Positions 23,922 through 35,333 of a DNA stretch of 64,000 nucleotides are shown one piece after another (position 1 is the stretch's first letter; each line of letters starts with the position of its first letter). Source of the DNA: Collybiopsis luxurians FD-317 M1 (taxonomy: Eukaryota > Basidiomycota > Agaricomycetes > Agaricales > Omphalotaceae); NCBI GenBank assembly GCA_000827265.1, contig KN834751.1, forward strand, positions 502,113 to 566,112. Reading direction: 5' to 3'. The translations under genes and the position numbers were made by a program. Below the pieces are notes generated by a model. It searched no databases and was not told the DNA's origin. It was given only the letters and a program-made list of their open reading frames with translations.

Positions 23922-24941
23922 TCACCAATGTCCCAGCACAACCTCTTCCCTATCAAATCCCAATTCCCTCCAACTCAGAGAATGACCACTCTGTACAGTA
24001 GCGTCAGGTTCACCAAACCCAACACTCTCATAGACCCTCGCCGCCGCCGTATTCCCATGGGCAACATACAACACCACCTTATCTCGCTTGGTCTCGTTGA
24101 TCAAGTACTCGCAAACACTCCTCACCAAACTCTTCGCAAAACCGCACTTTCTCCACTTGGGACTAGTATACACTTTGCTGATCGTCGCAACCTGTGAGGT
24201 ATTCCGAGTGAAAGCCGCAACGCAGGCGACTTCCTTTTTGGATCCCCGGCCAACGTCTACGCAGTGGATCCAGACGTAGTCTTTGGAAATGAGATAATCA
24301 GCCTCCTTCATCGCACCCTCCCAGTCCAGGACGAAAGGTTCGGATTCTTTAGAGAACTCTAGGCAGAGTCTCGCAACGTCCTCGAGATCATTGAAATCTG
24401 CTCGACGAGAAATTCCAAGCACAGACGATGTAGATAGAGGAGGAGGTGTCAAGGTACCAGCAGTGCAGGACAGGAGCCTCGCGAAATAATACTCTTCGAC
24501 GACGTTAATGCTCGTGAGCGTCGACCACTCCTGCGAGAACAGCGTAGCGATAGCGTCTGGGGCAAAGACGCTGTACACTCTTTCCAGGGGAACCAAGCTG
24601 CGCAAGGCCTCAGCAAGACATACGAGTCGAGCCTTGAGAGAGTCCGGTGTCCAACGAGACACTTGCTGGGTTGGGACGATGAAAACAGGATAGTCGCCAA
24701 TCACGTTCGAAGTGCACGAGAGGACCATCTCGACATTGTGATTGTAGTCGAAGCAGCAAAGCCAAAGCTGTTCGGAAGAAGGGCCCGGAAACGAGTTTGA
24801 CCTCTCATTCCTTGGTTTCTGCAAAAATGGGAGAATGACATTCGCGTCGGGCCCGTTCTCCTCTAAAGCTTTGACCACATTGTCAGGCAAAGACTTCGCC
24901 TGTTTAAAGTGGGAGACCGAGAACCCGAGAACAGAAGGCAT
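23922..24941 (-). CDS. GNAT-family N-acetyltransferase
   Basis: Intronless gene of 339 residues, unusual in this intron-rich window. The C-terminal half is a Gcn5-related acetyltransferase fold. It contains EVACVAAFTRNTSQVATISK (strand 4), then VYTSPKWRKCGFAKSLVRSV, the acetyl-CoA pyrophosphate-binding motif A (R-x-x-G-x-A), followed by VLYVAHGNTAAARVYESVGF, the motif B segment typical of GNATs. The N-terminal half (about 170 residues) is not recognised; it may be a second, decayed GNAT-like lobe as in several fungal proteins of this kind. The substrate is unknown. Start ATG at 24941 gives MPSVLGFSVSHFKQAK. Confidence 0.85.
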   Translation of the reverse strand: MPSVLGFSVSHFKQAKSLPDNVVKALEENGPDANVILPFLQKPRNERSNSFPGPSSEQLWLCCFDYNHNVEMVLSCTSNVIGDYPVFIVPTQQVSRWTPDSLKARLVCLAEALRSLVPLERVYSVFAPDAIATLFSQEWSTLTSINVVEEYYFARLLSCTAGTLTPPPLSTSSVLGISRRADFNDLEDVARLCLEFSKESEPFVLDWEGAMKEADYLISKDYVWIHCVDVGRGSKKEVACVAAFTRNTSQVATISKVYTSPKWRKCGFAKSLVRSVCEYLINETKRDKVVLYVAHGNTAAARVYESVGFGEPDATVQSGHSLSWRELGFDREEVVLGHW

Positions 24942-25541
24942 GAATAGGTAGAAATGCTGAAGGCGGAGAGATCGAAAGTGTTTTGAATATTTCGCATTTT
25001 GAACCCTTATACCTTATATACCAGGAAGTTCAGAGCAGGTCATAGCTCTCTAAACAGAATTTGCTGTTGGTATTGTGCATGACTCGACGGTCGGGAAGAC
25101 ATTTTCACAGTTCTGCATAGAAGATCCTGCTGTAAAAGTTGTAAAGTAGTTAATCTTGTACTAGTATGCATGTATTGTTGTCGGATCCTTATGCACCGAG
25201 CTTCTAATGACTTTTGCTGTAAGCGCCCGGGTCAAGCATTACACACCTTTGAATTCATCGCCCACCGCCCAGGGATGAAACACGTATTCCACGGTAATTC
25301 TGGAGCTCTTACCTTGCGTTTTAATTTAAATCGTGACTCATGGAATGATCTCGAGGACGAGGACGATAGCAAAGGATTAACATGGAGGCGCCTAGCAGTC
25401 ATATCAATAAGCGCCTAAGAGTCATACTGATAAGCGCGGCCACTGATAAGCGCGGCCTCTGATAAGCGCGGCCTGTCGGAAAACTTTTACGGACGAGATT
25501 GGACGAGGAAGAAAAAAAAAGGATGTATCAAGGAGAAATAT
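24942..25541. other. GNAT promoter and VPS11 3' flank
   Basis: 600 bp without a coding exon. It contains a small tandem repeat at 25427-25474, with degenerate related units just upstream (about 25385-25426). Confidence 0.5.
25427..25474 (+). repeat. Tandem repeat, three 16-bp units
   Basis: Three adjacent copies of CTGATAAGCGCGGCC plus one base (25427-25442, 25443-25458, 25459-25474), with only the last base varying. Weaker related units (CAATAAGCGCC) precede them. Confidence 0.85.
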
Positions 25542-28500
25542 CTATGCAGTGGAAGAGTCTAAACGCGACTGGTTGAATATTCCCCGGCTAAATGCATTTG
25601 CAAGAGCCTTGAAACCTCCCTCTTGAACCTCCGAGACGAAGAGTTCGTGTTGCTCTACTAGCTGATCATTGTTCCTTCGGATTTCTCGTATAACCCCGTG
25701 CTCACGAGCACAGTTGGGACATTCGGTTTCGTTGTCAGGGAGACATCTGGGTTCAAGGGTAAGCGATCGTCAGTGAAGCGGCTACCGAACAAAGAGGTTA
25801 TTAACACCTTTGATGATAGCTATGATTACACATAAAATGGATGCTTGGAAGATCCAACTGTCCGCCACAGGTTGAACAACGTGTTACATGGAAAACTTTC
25901 GGGTGTTCGGGATCGGAAAGCTCCTCGACTTGCTTGAGCTTTGAGGCTGATTCCATCCTGTATGAACTAATCCATTCCTGGTCCTACGGAAATAATCAGC
26001 CAGCAATCGGAAATGAAAAAAAAAGATGTACTGACAGCTTGTATCTCGCCTCGTTCCTGTTTGATTCTTTCAATTAGCCACTCCTTGACTAAACCGACAC
26101 TGGCAACATTGTTACGACTCAGTACTTGTATTACACCGAGCGGAGGCATGATGTTCTCCTTGTCAATATGCTGTATAACTTCCTTCACGTCCTCCATATG
26201 ATGAGAGAGTAACGCTGGAGAGGAAGTCAAGAAGCGAAGCACCAGTGTGTAGAGATGAGGATGATTAGGCCCATATAGCTTCAGGTGTCTTACAACTTCT
26301 GCTGAAGCTCCGGTCGTGGAGCCTTCCTGGTCCATCCAAAAGCGTAAGACATCTTCGTACATCCCCATCTTCTCCCAGAGCAACACCAAACCTTTGGTAT
26401 ACCCTCTACTGGAACATAGTATGAGAGCATGGGTAGTATCATAAGGAATCGTCTCACTACGAAGAAGCCGCAGTGCCTTCTGCTTCAGCGCAGCCTCATC
26501 CTGGGGCTTCGAAGACGCAAAAGATAAAGATACTCCTGGAAGAGTCAGATAGAGTTCCAAGAGCGTATTCCATACGGCGACTTGATCGCGTTGTTCTTCT
26601 GCATCGTCAAAATCAGGGTCAGAGTTTAACGCGCTCGAATCGGATATCTGTTTTTGGTTTTCTTCGTCAACGCTCTGCCCCCATCGTCTTAACGCCACAG
26701 TTTCGAGAAACACCACAAATTGCTCCATATGATCCACGAAGTGCGCAAAATACAGCCGCGGACTCATACGCTTCACAGGTTGTACCTTCGGAGGCCGAGC
26801 AGAGGTAGGCGCGATACCTATTGTCGATAAAGCAGTAGGAGGGGGCGTAGAGTCTCGCGGAGTGCTGGGAAAGCCATCGCTGTCGTGACGCTTGATCGTA
26901 CTATCGTCAGCGTCACCAACTCGAACTGTCTTGACTGACTGGGCGGCAATGGTGGCCGTATCAGAGGATGTTTGCCCAACTATAGAGTTGCGGTTGAGAT
27001 TGAGATAGGAAAGGTAAGATGCCCCTCCTGCTGTAGATTTTGGTACAACGCTTATGGGCGTTTCTTCTCCCGCGTTCCCGAGAACATCTGCTGTGGTTCC
27101 TGATGTCGTACATAGGTCGATGAGAAGTTCGGTTGTTTCTTCCGGAAGGTTGTTGAGCAAAGCCCTGCCGTACCGAGCCAGATTCCCTTCAGCCTATGAA
27201 CCAAAATTTTGTTTCACATGCATCCCGAAATTAAGAAACTCAAAAGAGACATACAGCATCCATCCCCAACTTTCTGAGATACAGCAATGCCTCAGAGTAC
27301 TTTCCAGCATCTTCAATTTGTATTCTGAGATAATCCTCGTGTCGCTCGTACTTTTTAGCTAGGTACCCGGCATGCTCGAAATAGCCTGCTTGCCTGCAGA
27401 CTCGAATAGCTGTGTCTAGATCAAAAGGTAACTCGTCTGGCGCGAGCGACTCGTCCCGCGAAGACTTTGATTCTGCTTTAATGAAGCTGTCCAGCCTTGA
27501 CACATCCTTCAGTTTGGTGTAAGTGTTTAACAGAAGAGTGGTGTGATCTGAGTTTGCAAGACCTTGGGTGTGAAGCTCTTGCAGGTAGGTGACGAGATTA
27601 TGTATCCGCTGGGCATCCAGGAACTGGAAGCTGTTTGTTAGTGAGACAAAACCATTACACCAACAAAATACAGTACTTTTCGAATCACGTAACTAGGTTG
27701 AACCCAGCCCATCGTCTTGATGTATTGAGCCATGGCCCCGTCGTAGTCACCTTTGGAAGAATACAAAAAGTCACCATACTGTCTGTAGATATCGGCGACA
27801 TGAGCCTCATCGAGGTTTTGTGTCTTCGCCAGGCTCAGCGCGAGACTGTACATGGACCGTTTGTACAGCATGTCCAGTTTAGCCGAAGTAGGCTTTTCGA
27901 GAAGATGTGTGAGCTACAGAATATCATAAGTGGACTATTGTGGTACTGCCAAACGCCATACTCACTTCGCCGTTATTACTCAACACGTACAGATCGCCCC
28001 AAGGTGCACTGACGATTTCGCGAACTCCTTGAGTGAATGTTCCGCTGTACGCAACGAATTTATTAGCGGGGTCAAACACAGTGACCTGCTCAAAAAGCAT
28101 CAGTACATATCTGCGTCGAGATTGAAGCACAAACCTTGGTGATCTCAGATGAATCATCACCTGTTGTACGAACGAAATTTCGCACAGTAGCAGAAGCAGC
28201 AGAGGCCGAGGGCACAATTGGCGGAGAGACAATGACAAGATACGAAGAGTGTAGATGGATAGCAGACTTGTTCCCTTCGTAAGCGAATGCATTTCCTCTG
28301 CCTTCGATAGCGCACATGTATATGGCTTCGTCGCGTGCAACGATCATATTTGACGGACTCATGACTGCGCATCCCAGTCCAGCACCGATTTCGTCTACTA
28401 CAGTTGCTGTAGAGCTACCTGCGCCACGTCCAGTAGCCTGGTAAACAAGAACATGGTTGGTTGTTACAACGAAAAGGTAGAGGTTGGGATTAGTCTGGTC

Positions 28501-29419
28501 TGTGGGCTCTCTTGAGTGCTTCAAAGTAGTATCTGGTGAAAGGTTCTGCGAAGGCGCTATAGGTTCTCGGAAACCGAGACCAGTTATAGGTTCCGTTGGG
28601 GATTCGTGTATTGTCCGCGGTTTGGGGAGAGTCGATAGGGAGCCGGAGGAAGCCAACGATTGATCGAGATGCCGATACATGAGAACCGTTCCATCACCGA
28701 GTCCGATTGCCAAATGGGAGAGGTTGGCAGAAAGTGCCACAGTAGAAACCTGTATTGAATGAGAGTCGAGCCCAACAAATAATGGAAAGGAGCTTACAGG
28801 GTGCGGCCTGTTACTTGGCTGGATTTTAGCCGAGCGAAGAAGAAGAGGTGCGGTTGTTCGCTTGTCTTTCTTGTTGAGGTCCCAAATCTTTATTAACGGT
28901 GAGTGTATATTATTTTCTTCCTAGTATTTGATCAGTATACATTGAAGACATGCTCATAATCAAAGAACGTACACCAAGAGTGACTAAAATTCCCTTCTTC
29001 TCTACCATATGCGTGACGCGACCTCCTGTGTGAGCTACCCAGCTACTAATGGATTCAAAATCCTTGTTCAAAAGGTGGATTGAACCATGAATGTCGGCTA
29101 CCAAAACACCGGCCGAGGAAGAAGCGACGGTTGATAGCTCCAAGGTAGTCTGGATATCGAATCAGCTTGCGAGCAGCAGGGTTTCGGATCCCATACCTTG
29201 AAAATTTCAGGAGCGGCATTTTGATCGTGAATATCTTTGACCGATACTGGGTCAAAGAATGAGAACTGACGCCACTGGAAGAGAAAGCGTTAAGAATCTA
29301 AATCTGCATAGTACAGAAATAATGCAGAAAAGCGACGACAGTGCGTAAAGAACCTACAAGAAACGACTCACTCCAGGCGCTGATGCATTACTAGTACCAC
29401 TGGTCAAATTTGAGGCCAT
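25542..29419 (-). CDS. VPS11: Vacuolar protein sorting protein 11 (HOPS/CORVET core)
   Basis: Core subunit of the HOPS and CORVET tethering complexes that drive endosome-vacuole fusion; homologue of yeast Pep5/Vps11. The start at 29419 gives [20 protein letters not shown], then FDPVSVKD. A beta-propeller region follows: [40 protein letters not shown]. An alpha-solenoid with clathrin-type repeats comes next ([46 protein letters not shown]-like repeats near 27700). The C terminus carries a RING-H2-type zinc finger: [20 protein letters not shown], then [15 protein letters not shown]. Stop TAG at 25542-25544 after [10 protein letters not shown]. About ten exons give roughly 1,000 residues, matching the family. 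It shares a 227-bp divergent upstream region with the ATP synthase subunit gene. Confidence 0.93.
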
Positions 29420-29646
29420 AGTTTAAGAGGGTATATGGGTGGACGGAAACAAGACGCGCGCGGAGACTTTGCGCAGACTGAGTGTGACGCCACATAGAGT
29501 CACATGACTCAAGCAGGGTCACATTCCGAGCTGCACCGAGCTTTCACTGGACAACTCCATTCTCCAACTATTCTGTCCTGTAAGTTTTACTGAGAAATTA
29601 TACATTTTCTCTGAACTCTTTTTCTTATTTGCCATTTCAGTTCAAC
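29420..29646. promoter_or_regulatory. Bidirectional promoter, VPS11 / ATP synthase subunit j
   Basis: 227 bp between start codons of two divergent housekeeping genes. No TATA box was obvious. It must hold both promoters or a shared one. Confidence 0.6.
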
Positions 29647-29948
29647 ATGGCCTTCCTTGGTTTTCGTAAATTCGCTACACCTGCAAGTATCCATCTTCAA
29701 ATGCACGCAGCTTTCTAACTCGAATTACCAGGTCTTCAAGCCTCTGTGGCCATTCATGGTAGCCGGCTCCATCACTTTTTACTACATTGCTAAAATTCAG
29801 GACGCTGCCGTTCGATGTGCGTCCTTTCCGTTCAAAACGTGTGGGCCGAACTGACGAGAAATTTGGTTTTGTTCCTCCAGCCCCAGAATACGCCAAGGAT
29901 CCTAAGAATCCCTATGCCACTCAAATTGCCAACGAATCGGCTCATTAG
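29647..29948 (+). CDS. ATP18: Mitochondrial F1Fo-ATP synthase subunit j (62 aa)
   Basis: Small membrane subunit of the Fo sector, involved in ATP synthase dimers and inner-membrane structure. Three exons (29647-29682, 29732-29816, 29881-29948) give MAFLGFRKFATP, VFKPLWPFMVAGSITFYYIA, and a tail PEYAKDPKNPYATQIANESA. The pattern FPTP-x-x-K-x-x-WPF-x-VAG and the DP(R/K)NP motif match yeast Atp18. One membrane helix covers about residues 18-36. The first intron starts with GC rather than GT (GCAAGT...CAG, 29683-29731); reading through it hits a stop, so it must be removed. Short exons explain why simple open-frame searches miss this gene. Confidence 0.92.
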
Positions 29949-30457
29949 ACATGAGTGATACACTGAAGGGGTTGGGAGCATAGAAGAATTAATTAATTTG
30001 GTCGATGTCCCACTAGATACGCAAAACGCTTTCAATTCGACCGTTTCTTTCTTGTTAAAATCTCGTGGTCCCATTGTTTAGCCTTTTATATCCGATTAGA
30101 TGCTAGAACGCGGCATGTGCGACCGTCAAGATGCAGTCACTACGATTCGCACACCCAAAAAACAAGTTTTTCTCGTTGAACTTGACGTGACACTCATATG
30201 ACGCTCTCTTTCGAATACCGGTGCCTTTCAGAAGCCAACGTCAAGCATTGTTCGAATTCAAGCCAGGATGCCGTCTGATATGAAAGGCCTTATCGTGGCG
30301 CTCACATCTACATACGGTCAGGCGGAATTTCATGGGACCATCTTTACACATACAGAAGAAGCAGTACATAAGTATAGAACGGATCCATGAATGACCAGCA
30401 TTCTCTCTCACCATAAAATACAAAGCAAGCTCCCATTCTAAATTTGCCCCTACCACC
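29949..30457. other. Intergenic
   Basis: 509 bp between the ATP synthase subunit gene and the molybdenum enzyme gene, same strand. It should hold the terminator of the first and promoter of the second. Nothing else was recognised. Confidence 0.5.
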
Positions 30458-32713
30458 ATGACCGAAGTCAACTCCGAGCATATCGACTTAAAGAAAGCCT
30501 TTGCTGAGGAAAAAGCAGGCTGGAAGGGGTTAAGTCGACCGTTTGATGCACGCACGCGTTTTAGCTACTTACAAGCAATCTTCACAGATATGTCGAATGG
30601 TTGCAATACCCAGAGAAGAGAGAACTAGCCACCAAGATCCTTAAAGCCAGCAAGTTTACGCCTATTCCCGAATTCCAATTCGTTCCCCTCCCGGATACGA
30701 ATCCAGTCCTTATCGGGCACCGATGGAAAGAGTACCATAACGTCCTTGGTTTGCAAGGCATCGTGGACGACAGCTGGGAAACGGTTCAACGCGAGAAGCC
30801 TGATCTCATCCACTTGCTCGATTTTCCATACAACGGCGAAACGACAAGACAGCAGCTCATGCAAGGCAAGATAACAGATAACATGTATCATTTGTAAGGA
30901 CGGAATGTATCAAGGTCCGTCCTCAGTTATTAACTCTCTTTATAGCGTCCGCAATCACGGTGGAATCCCCAATATTAAAGAAGACGATTTTGAGCTCGAG
31001 ATAGGAGGCTTGGTCAACAAGTCCGTCAAGATCTCCATGAAAGACCTTAAGGATCCCGAGAAATTCCCGTATGTTTCTCCCGCACTCTTACTCTGGTGCT
31101 CTGGCGCTTACCCACGCGGCATTTTCGAAGGCAAGCGGAAGTTACAGTCACTCTCCAATGCAGTGGCACTGTAAGATTCTCAGCAGCCTTGATTGATGAC
31201 TGATGATAATAACCCTTTGTATAGCGCCGCATTGAACAGATTCATGAATATCCGGGGGACGGAGATGAACTCATTAACGCGCCCTGGGGTTAATTTGCTT
31301 TCTTCCCTTCATCTCGCCCCCCACGCTGACCCTCTTCCCCTGTACAGGTGAAGGCGCTATGTGAGTGGCGATCAAGCCTAGCAATCACTACCTCGATCTC
31401 ACAACTTTCTTCTCAGTGGCACAGCAGTCTACCGGGGCGTTCCCTTGAAGAAAGTTCTCAAACTCGCCTGCGGTGGTGTCCTCCCCGATTGCCAACACCT
31501 CGAATTCATCGGAGCAGATACATATTTCAAGTAAGTACGACTATATCACAGGTAGGGGATGACGTCAACCCCCAATCCCTCACTTGTACAGGAAAAACAA
31601 CGTTTTCAACTACGCCGTCTCCGTTCCTCTGCGCAAAGTTCGTGCCAACTCTGGCACCGAGGTCCTCCTCGCCTATGAGATGAACGGCGCCCCGTTGCCC
31701 AAGGTCCACGGATACCCTCTTCGCCTCGTCGTCGCAGGCTACATCGGTGCTCGAAGCTGCAAGTGGGTGTACAAGATCAATGCGCTGAAGGAGCCGAGCA
31801 TGGGACCCGTACAAAGGCAGGAATATTTGTACTATACGCCACAGGTACGTTCAAACTTAATGTTGCCGCCGAAAAAAAAGAAAAGCGCAGAAGCTCATCA
31901 TTCAACGTTCGGCTTGACTTTCTTAGATTGGGAAACAAAACGCCATATATTCGACTGGATTTTCGATCCAGAATATGCCTGTTTCGTATGTTCCAAGTTT
32001 TTTTGCTTTCGCATTCAAGCTGACTGTTGAGATACGTAGGAGCGCAATCATATTTCCTCTCGACAAGCAAACCGTCGTCCATTCCGGCAAGATTACCATG
32101 AGCGGTTGGGCGTATAGTGGCGGAGGGAACTGGGTGCAACGTGTCGAGGCAAGTGCTTTCCTCTTCCTCAAGAGAGCGTTTTTTCCCAATTCGCCTCAAA
32201 GGTCTCGAATGATGGAGGCTCCGTATGGTACGCCGTCGACGAGGAAAATTTGACTACCAAGGTACGCGGATAGGGTTGACGGCCAAGTATCCCTTTATAT
32301 ATCTCTCTACATTAGCACTATCACGCTTGGAGACTCTGGAAGTTCGACCTACCAGTCGACGCAGAGGGATGGCTTGAACTCTGCGTGCGTACATGGGACT
32401 CTTCAAACAACACCGAACCCACATTTGTGAGGTCAGCCTGGAAGTAAGAAATTGTCTCTTTTCTATTCCTTGATGCTGCTGTGCTTACATCTAGTCTAGC
32501 TGGGACCTACATGTCACCTCTTCTGCCCATCGTATCAAAGTTTACAGTATCAATACTTCACGTCCCGCCACCGTTAAACGCCTCAAACAGCTCGAAGAGC
32601 ATGGGCAAGCCATCAACACTCAATCGTTGTCCTACCCAGCAGAATTTTCGCTCGAACCAGAGGAGGAATATTTGGAGAGGTATCGTAAATATCCTCGAGA
32701 GCCAGCTGATTGA
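30458..32713 (+). CDS. Sulfite-oxidase-like molybdopterin enzyme
   Basis: Eukaryotic sulfite oxidase/nitrate reductase fold with a molybdenum cofactor. Residues about 120-330 form the Moco domain: FVRNHGGIPNI, DFELEIGGLVNKSVKISM, VTVTLQCSGTRRIEQI (the Cys is the expected Mo ligand), APWGEGAIGTAVYRGVPLKK, GYPLRLVVAGYIGARSCKWV. The C-terminal Mo-co dimerisation domain is visible as KITMSGWAYSGGGNWVQRVE and WRLWKFDLPVDAEGWLELC. There is no cytochrome b5 domain, heme-binding HPGG, or FAD/NADH module, so it is neither a classical animal-type sulfite oxidase nor a nitrate reductase. The N-terminal ~100 residues (GYVEWLQYPEKRE; VLIGHRWKEYH) are a fungal extension of unknown role. About ten exons; stop TGA at 32711-32713. 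Its electron acceptor and location are not evident. Confidence 0.88.
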
Positions 32714-32843
32714 AGAGGGCGGTCTTTATGCAATCGAATATCATGAATTATGTATCTTAGGCTGTAGTACAGAATGGAAGGTCGTGATATACATGTATGC
32801 AAAGGGATAGATAATGTATACTAATATTCGCGGTATATCCTCC

Positions 32844-34472
32844 TTATGCGGTAGTAGCATTATTGAAAAGCAACAAGTTGGGAGACCCCGCAGGCAAGTC
32901 GCTCTCGTCAATCTTGTTCTTGGTACCGAGAGCAAGAATAGCTTCCTTCAGCTGAGCCGGTGATATCGTCTTCGGGGGAACAGGAGCAATGGCAGCATCG
33001 ACGACAGCGGGAGAGGGAAGAAGACTAGTGATGGAGAAAGGAAGGACGCTATGGACGAACCTGTACATGGCGGAGAAGGGACGCTCAGTGTCGTGGTTGA
33101 TGAGAATCTCGTCGAAACTGAGATCCGGGTTAAAGGTAACGGAGGGATAGATCGATAGCAGGTATGCAGCTAGACCGCAAGCATGGGGCGACGCCATGGA
33201 AGTTCCAGAGATGGTGTTGACATCATTATTTGGCCAAGTGGATTTAATATTCAAACCTGGAAGAAATGAGTTGAAACCTCGGAAAGGCTCACTGAAGATC
33301 ATACCTGGTCCGAAAATGTCGACACATTGACCATGATTGGAGAAATAGGCACGTTCGTCACCAATGGTAGAGGCTCCGACAGTGAGGGCGTTCACGGAAG
33401 CAGCAGGGGAAGAGTTGCAAGCATCGGCGTTCTCATTTCCTAAATTGGAGTGAGCCTATACCATACAGAAGGAGAATCTCAGCGCACCAGCAGCGACGGC
33501 GAAGAAAAGACCACTCTCCATGGCCCTATCGACCACGGTGTCAAGGGTGGGGGATTTGCCGCCACCGAGACTCATGTTAGCAACGGAGCCTTTATGTTTG
33601 GACGAGGCAGCTTGGGCTTGTTTCTGCGAATGATCTGAAGCCCATTGCACACCGGCAATGACATCCGACATAGTTCCGCTACCATTGGAACCAAGAACCT
33701 TGACAGCGTAGATGTTCACCTTCTTGGCGACACCGAAGCTCTTGGAGCCAATGGTACCTGCACAGTGAGTACCATGGCCGTTAGCGTCCTTGTCAACATC
33801 GTTCTTAGGGATAGTCGCGCCCCAATGTGCACGGCCTTCGAACTCTTCGTGCTCAACGTCTACACCGGTGTCAATGACATAAGCATTAACGCCGTCACCC
33901 CCGTCAGGGATGTGATTGTATCTGTTGAAGTTACCGAGCCCAATTTTACGACGGTGACTAATTCGAGATAAACCCTGAAAATGGAACCGAGTTAAACACA
34001 ACTGCGCATGGTTGAAAGAAGGATTACCGACCCAGGTAGCACCTCTTTGAACCTTGATGGAATCATCCGCGAGGGGCTCGTCCGAAATACGGACAATCTG
34101 GTCGCGCTCAATGTAATCGACCTCGGGAAGCGCTCTGAGTTGGTCAATTACGTCGTCATGAAAGAATCCGGCGTATCCAAAAGGATAGACGTGGCGCACG
34201 CCAGAATCCTCACCCAACAGCGGGCTCTCGGTGTGCTTGGTTTGTAAAAAGTTAAGATGATTGTTCAGGAAAGCTGGTGAGTGGAAGTCTTCTCGTAGCA
34301 TGACAATATACGAGTTATTGACGGTTCCATGAACATGACCCTCCTCAAGAAGAGGAGCTTGAACGTAGCCAGGGCGCTGGAAGGGCGCGTTATAGGAACT
34401 TGTAGAGAGCGGAGAGGCATAGGCAGCCGTGGCCAGTGAGACGGCTAATAGTGAACAAGATATAAAGGACAT
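32844..34472 (-). CDS. Subtilisin-like serine protease (S8A, proteinase K / Prb1 type)
   Basis: Secreted or vacuolar subtilase. The start at 34472 gives MSFISCSLLAVSLATAAYAS, a signal peptide. An inhibitor_I9 propeptide follows (NNSYIVMLREDFHSPAFLNN to EVDYIERDQIV). The catalytic triad is intact: Asp in AYVIDTGVDVEHEEFEGRA, His in GHGTHCAGTIGSKSFGVAK, Ser in TISGTSMASPHACGLAAYLL. The oxyanion-hole Asn lies in AAGNENADACNSSPA, which is formed by splicing out an intron near 33440-33490. A C-terminal extension of about 100 residues (to LLLFNNATTA) is as in fungal vacuolar protease B relatives. An upstream in-frame stretch to 34565 lacks signal-peptide character, so 34472 is preferred. Confidence 0.92.
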
Positions 34473-34586
34473 GGTTGTCACTAAGGAAGAACGCTCCGAA
34501 ACCCCGCTTGATAAGGAAACTAGGGGTTGTTTGGCAACTGCCTTGGGAACAAATAAACAATACACGTTACAATGCTCATTCCTCGT

Positions 34587-34650
34587 GTATTATGCATGTA
34601 TCTTGGCTATACTGCAGTGTATCATGCTTGTATCTTAGCTATACTATAGT
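34587..34650 (+). repeat. Tandem repeat, two 32-bp units
   Basis: Two imperfect copies (34587-34618 and 34619-34650) that share GTAT-ATGC-TGTATCTT-GCTATACT with about five differences. Confidence 0.7.
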
Positions 34651-34949
34651 CGTAAAAGTCTTTTGGGATACTACAGTTGTACAAATTCGGGTTTATGTGC
34701 CCTTCAACACCCTCGCCAGACCAACCTGTGCACACCTTTCGGTTCTAGTCAAGTCTACAGCCATTCAGTCAGTATCAGCCCTGATGACTTGCATCGTCAG
34801 TATCTATGGGCCGATAAGAAAATAATGACTGAAAGTTGACGCAAAATATGCACTGCTCAAAAATACTTTGCTATCTCCGCAGTAAACAAGCTCAAGTTGT
34901 GTAACTCTTCTTGGGCTTCTACGATGAGCTCCTGGTCTTCTAGTCTTGC

Positions 34950-35006
34950 AATGAGCTTCTAGTCTTGCAATGAGCTTCTAGTCCTGCGATGAGCTTCTAA
35001 TCCTGC
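34950..35006 (+). repeat. Tandem repeat, three 19-bp units
   Basis: Three copies of AATGAGCTTCTAGTCTTGC (34950-34968, 34969-34987, 34988-35006), the second with one and the third with three changes. A degenerate unit lies just before (34923-34949). Confidence 0.85.
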
Positions 35007-35239
35007 TTTTGCCTAAGTACCTATTGAGTTCTTCTTGGGTAGACCAGGGCTCAACCTCTTATTGGGATTCCGCCCCTCTTCCCCCGACTTTCTCCACCTC
35101 CCGGTGCTGCGGCCAGCTTCACTCCCCAGTGGGTCAGCCTACAGTGATCATAGAAATTGAAGGTTGTCGCATAAATCTTAACCCAGCTGCGGTTAGAAAA
35201 CCGCATTCACGCTCAAATTTGTGAACTCTTATTCGGAAT

Positions 35240-35248
35240 AGTATAAAA
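35240..35248 (+). promoter_or_regulatory. Possible TATA box of the GT49 gene
   Basis: A GTATAAAAAT motif lies about 90 bp upstream of the ATG at 35334, the usual distance in genes with a short leader. Confidence 0.4.
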
Positions 35249-35333
35249 ATCTGCTGACGGCGGTAGATGAGTAAGCGCTCGGACATCCTTCAACTCAAAC
35301 CTTCACTGTGCAAGCGTTCCCTCCAAGCTCACA

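Larger units (their letters stand above)
34473..35333. promoter_or_regulatory. Divergent upstream region, protease / GT49
   Basis: 861 bp between two divergent genes. It carries two local tandem repeats (34587-34650 and 34950-35006). A sequence GTATAAAAATC at about 35240, roughly 90 bp upstream of the GT49 start, could be a TATA box. Confidence 0.5.

Noticed and set aside
34473..34565. An upstream start for the subtilase at 34565
   Set aside because: It would put about 31 non-hydrophobic residues before a good signal peptide; 34472 places the signal peptide at the N terminus.
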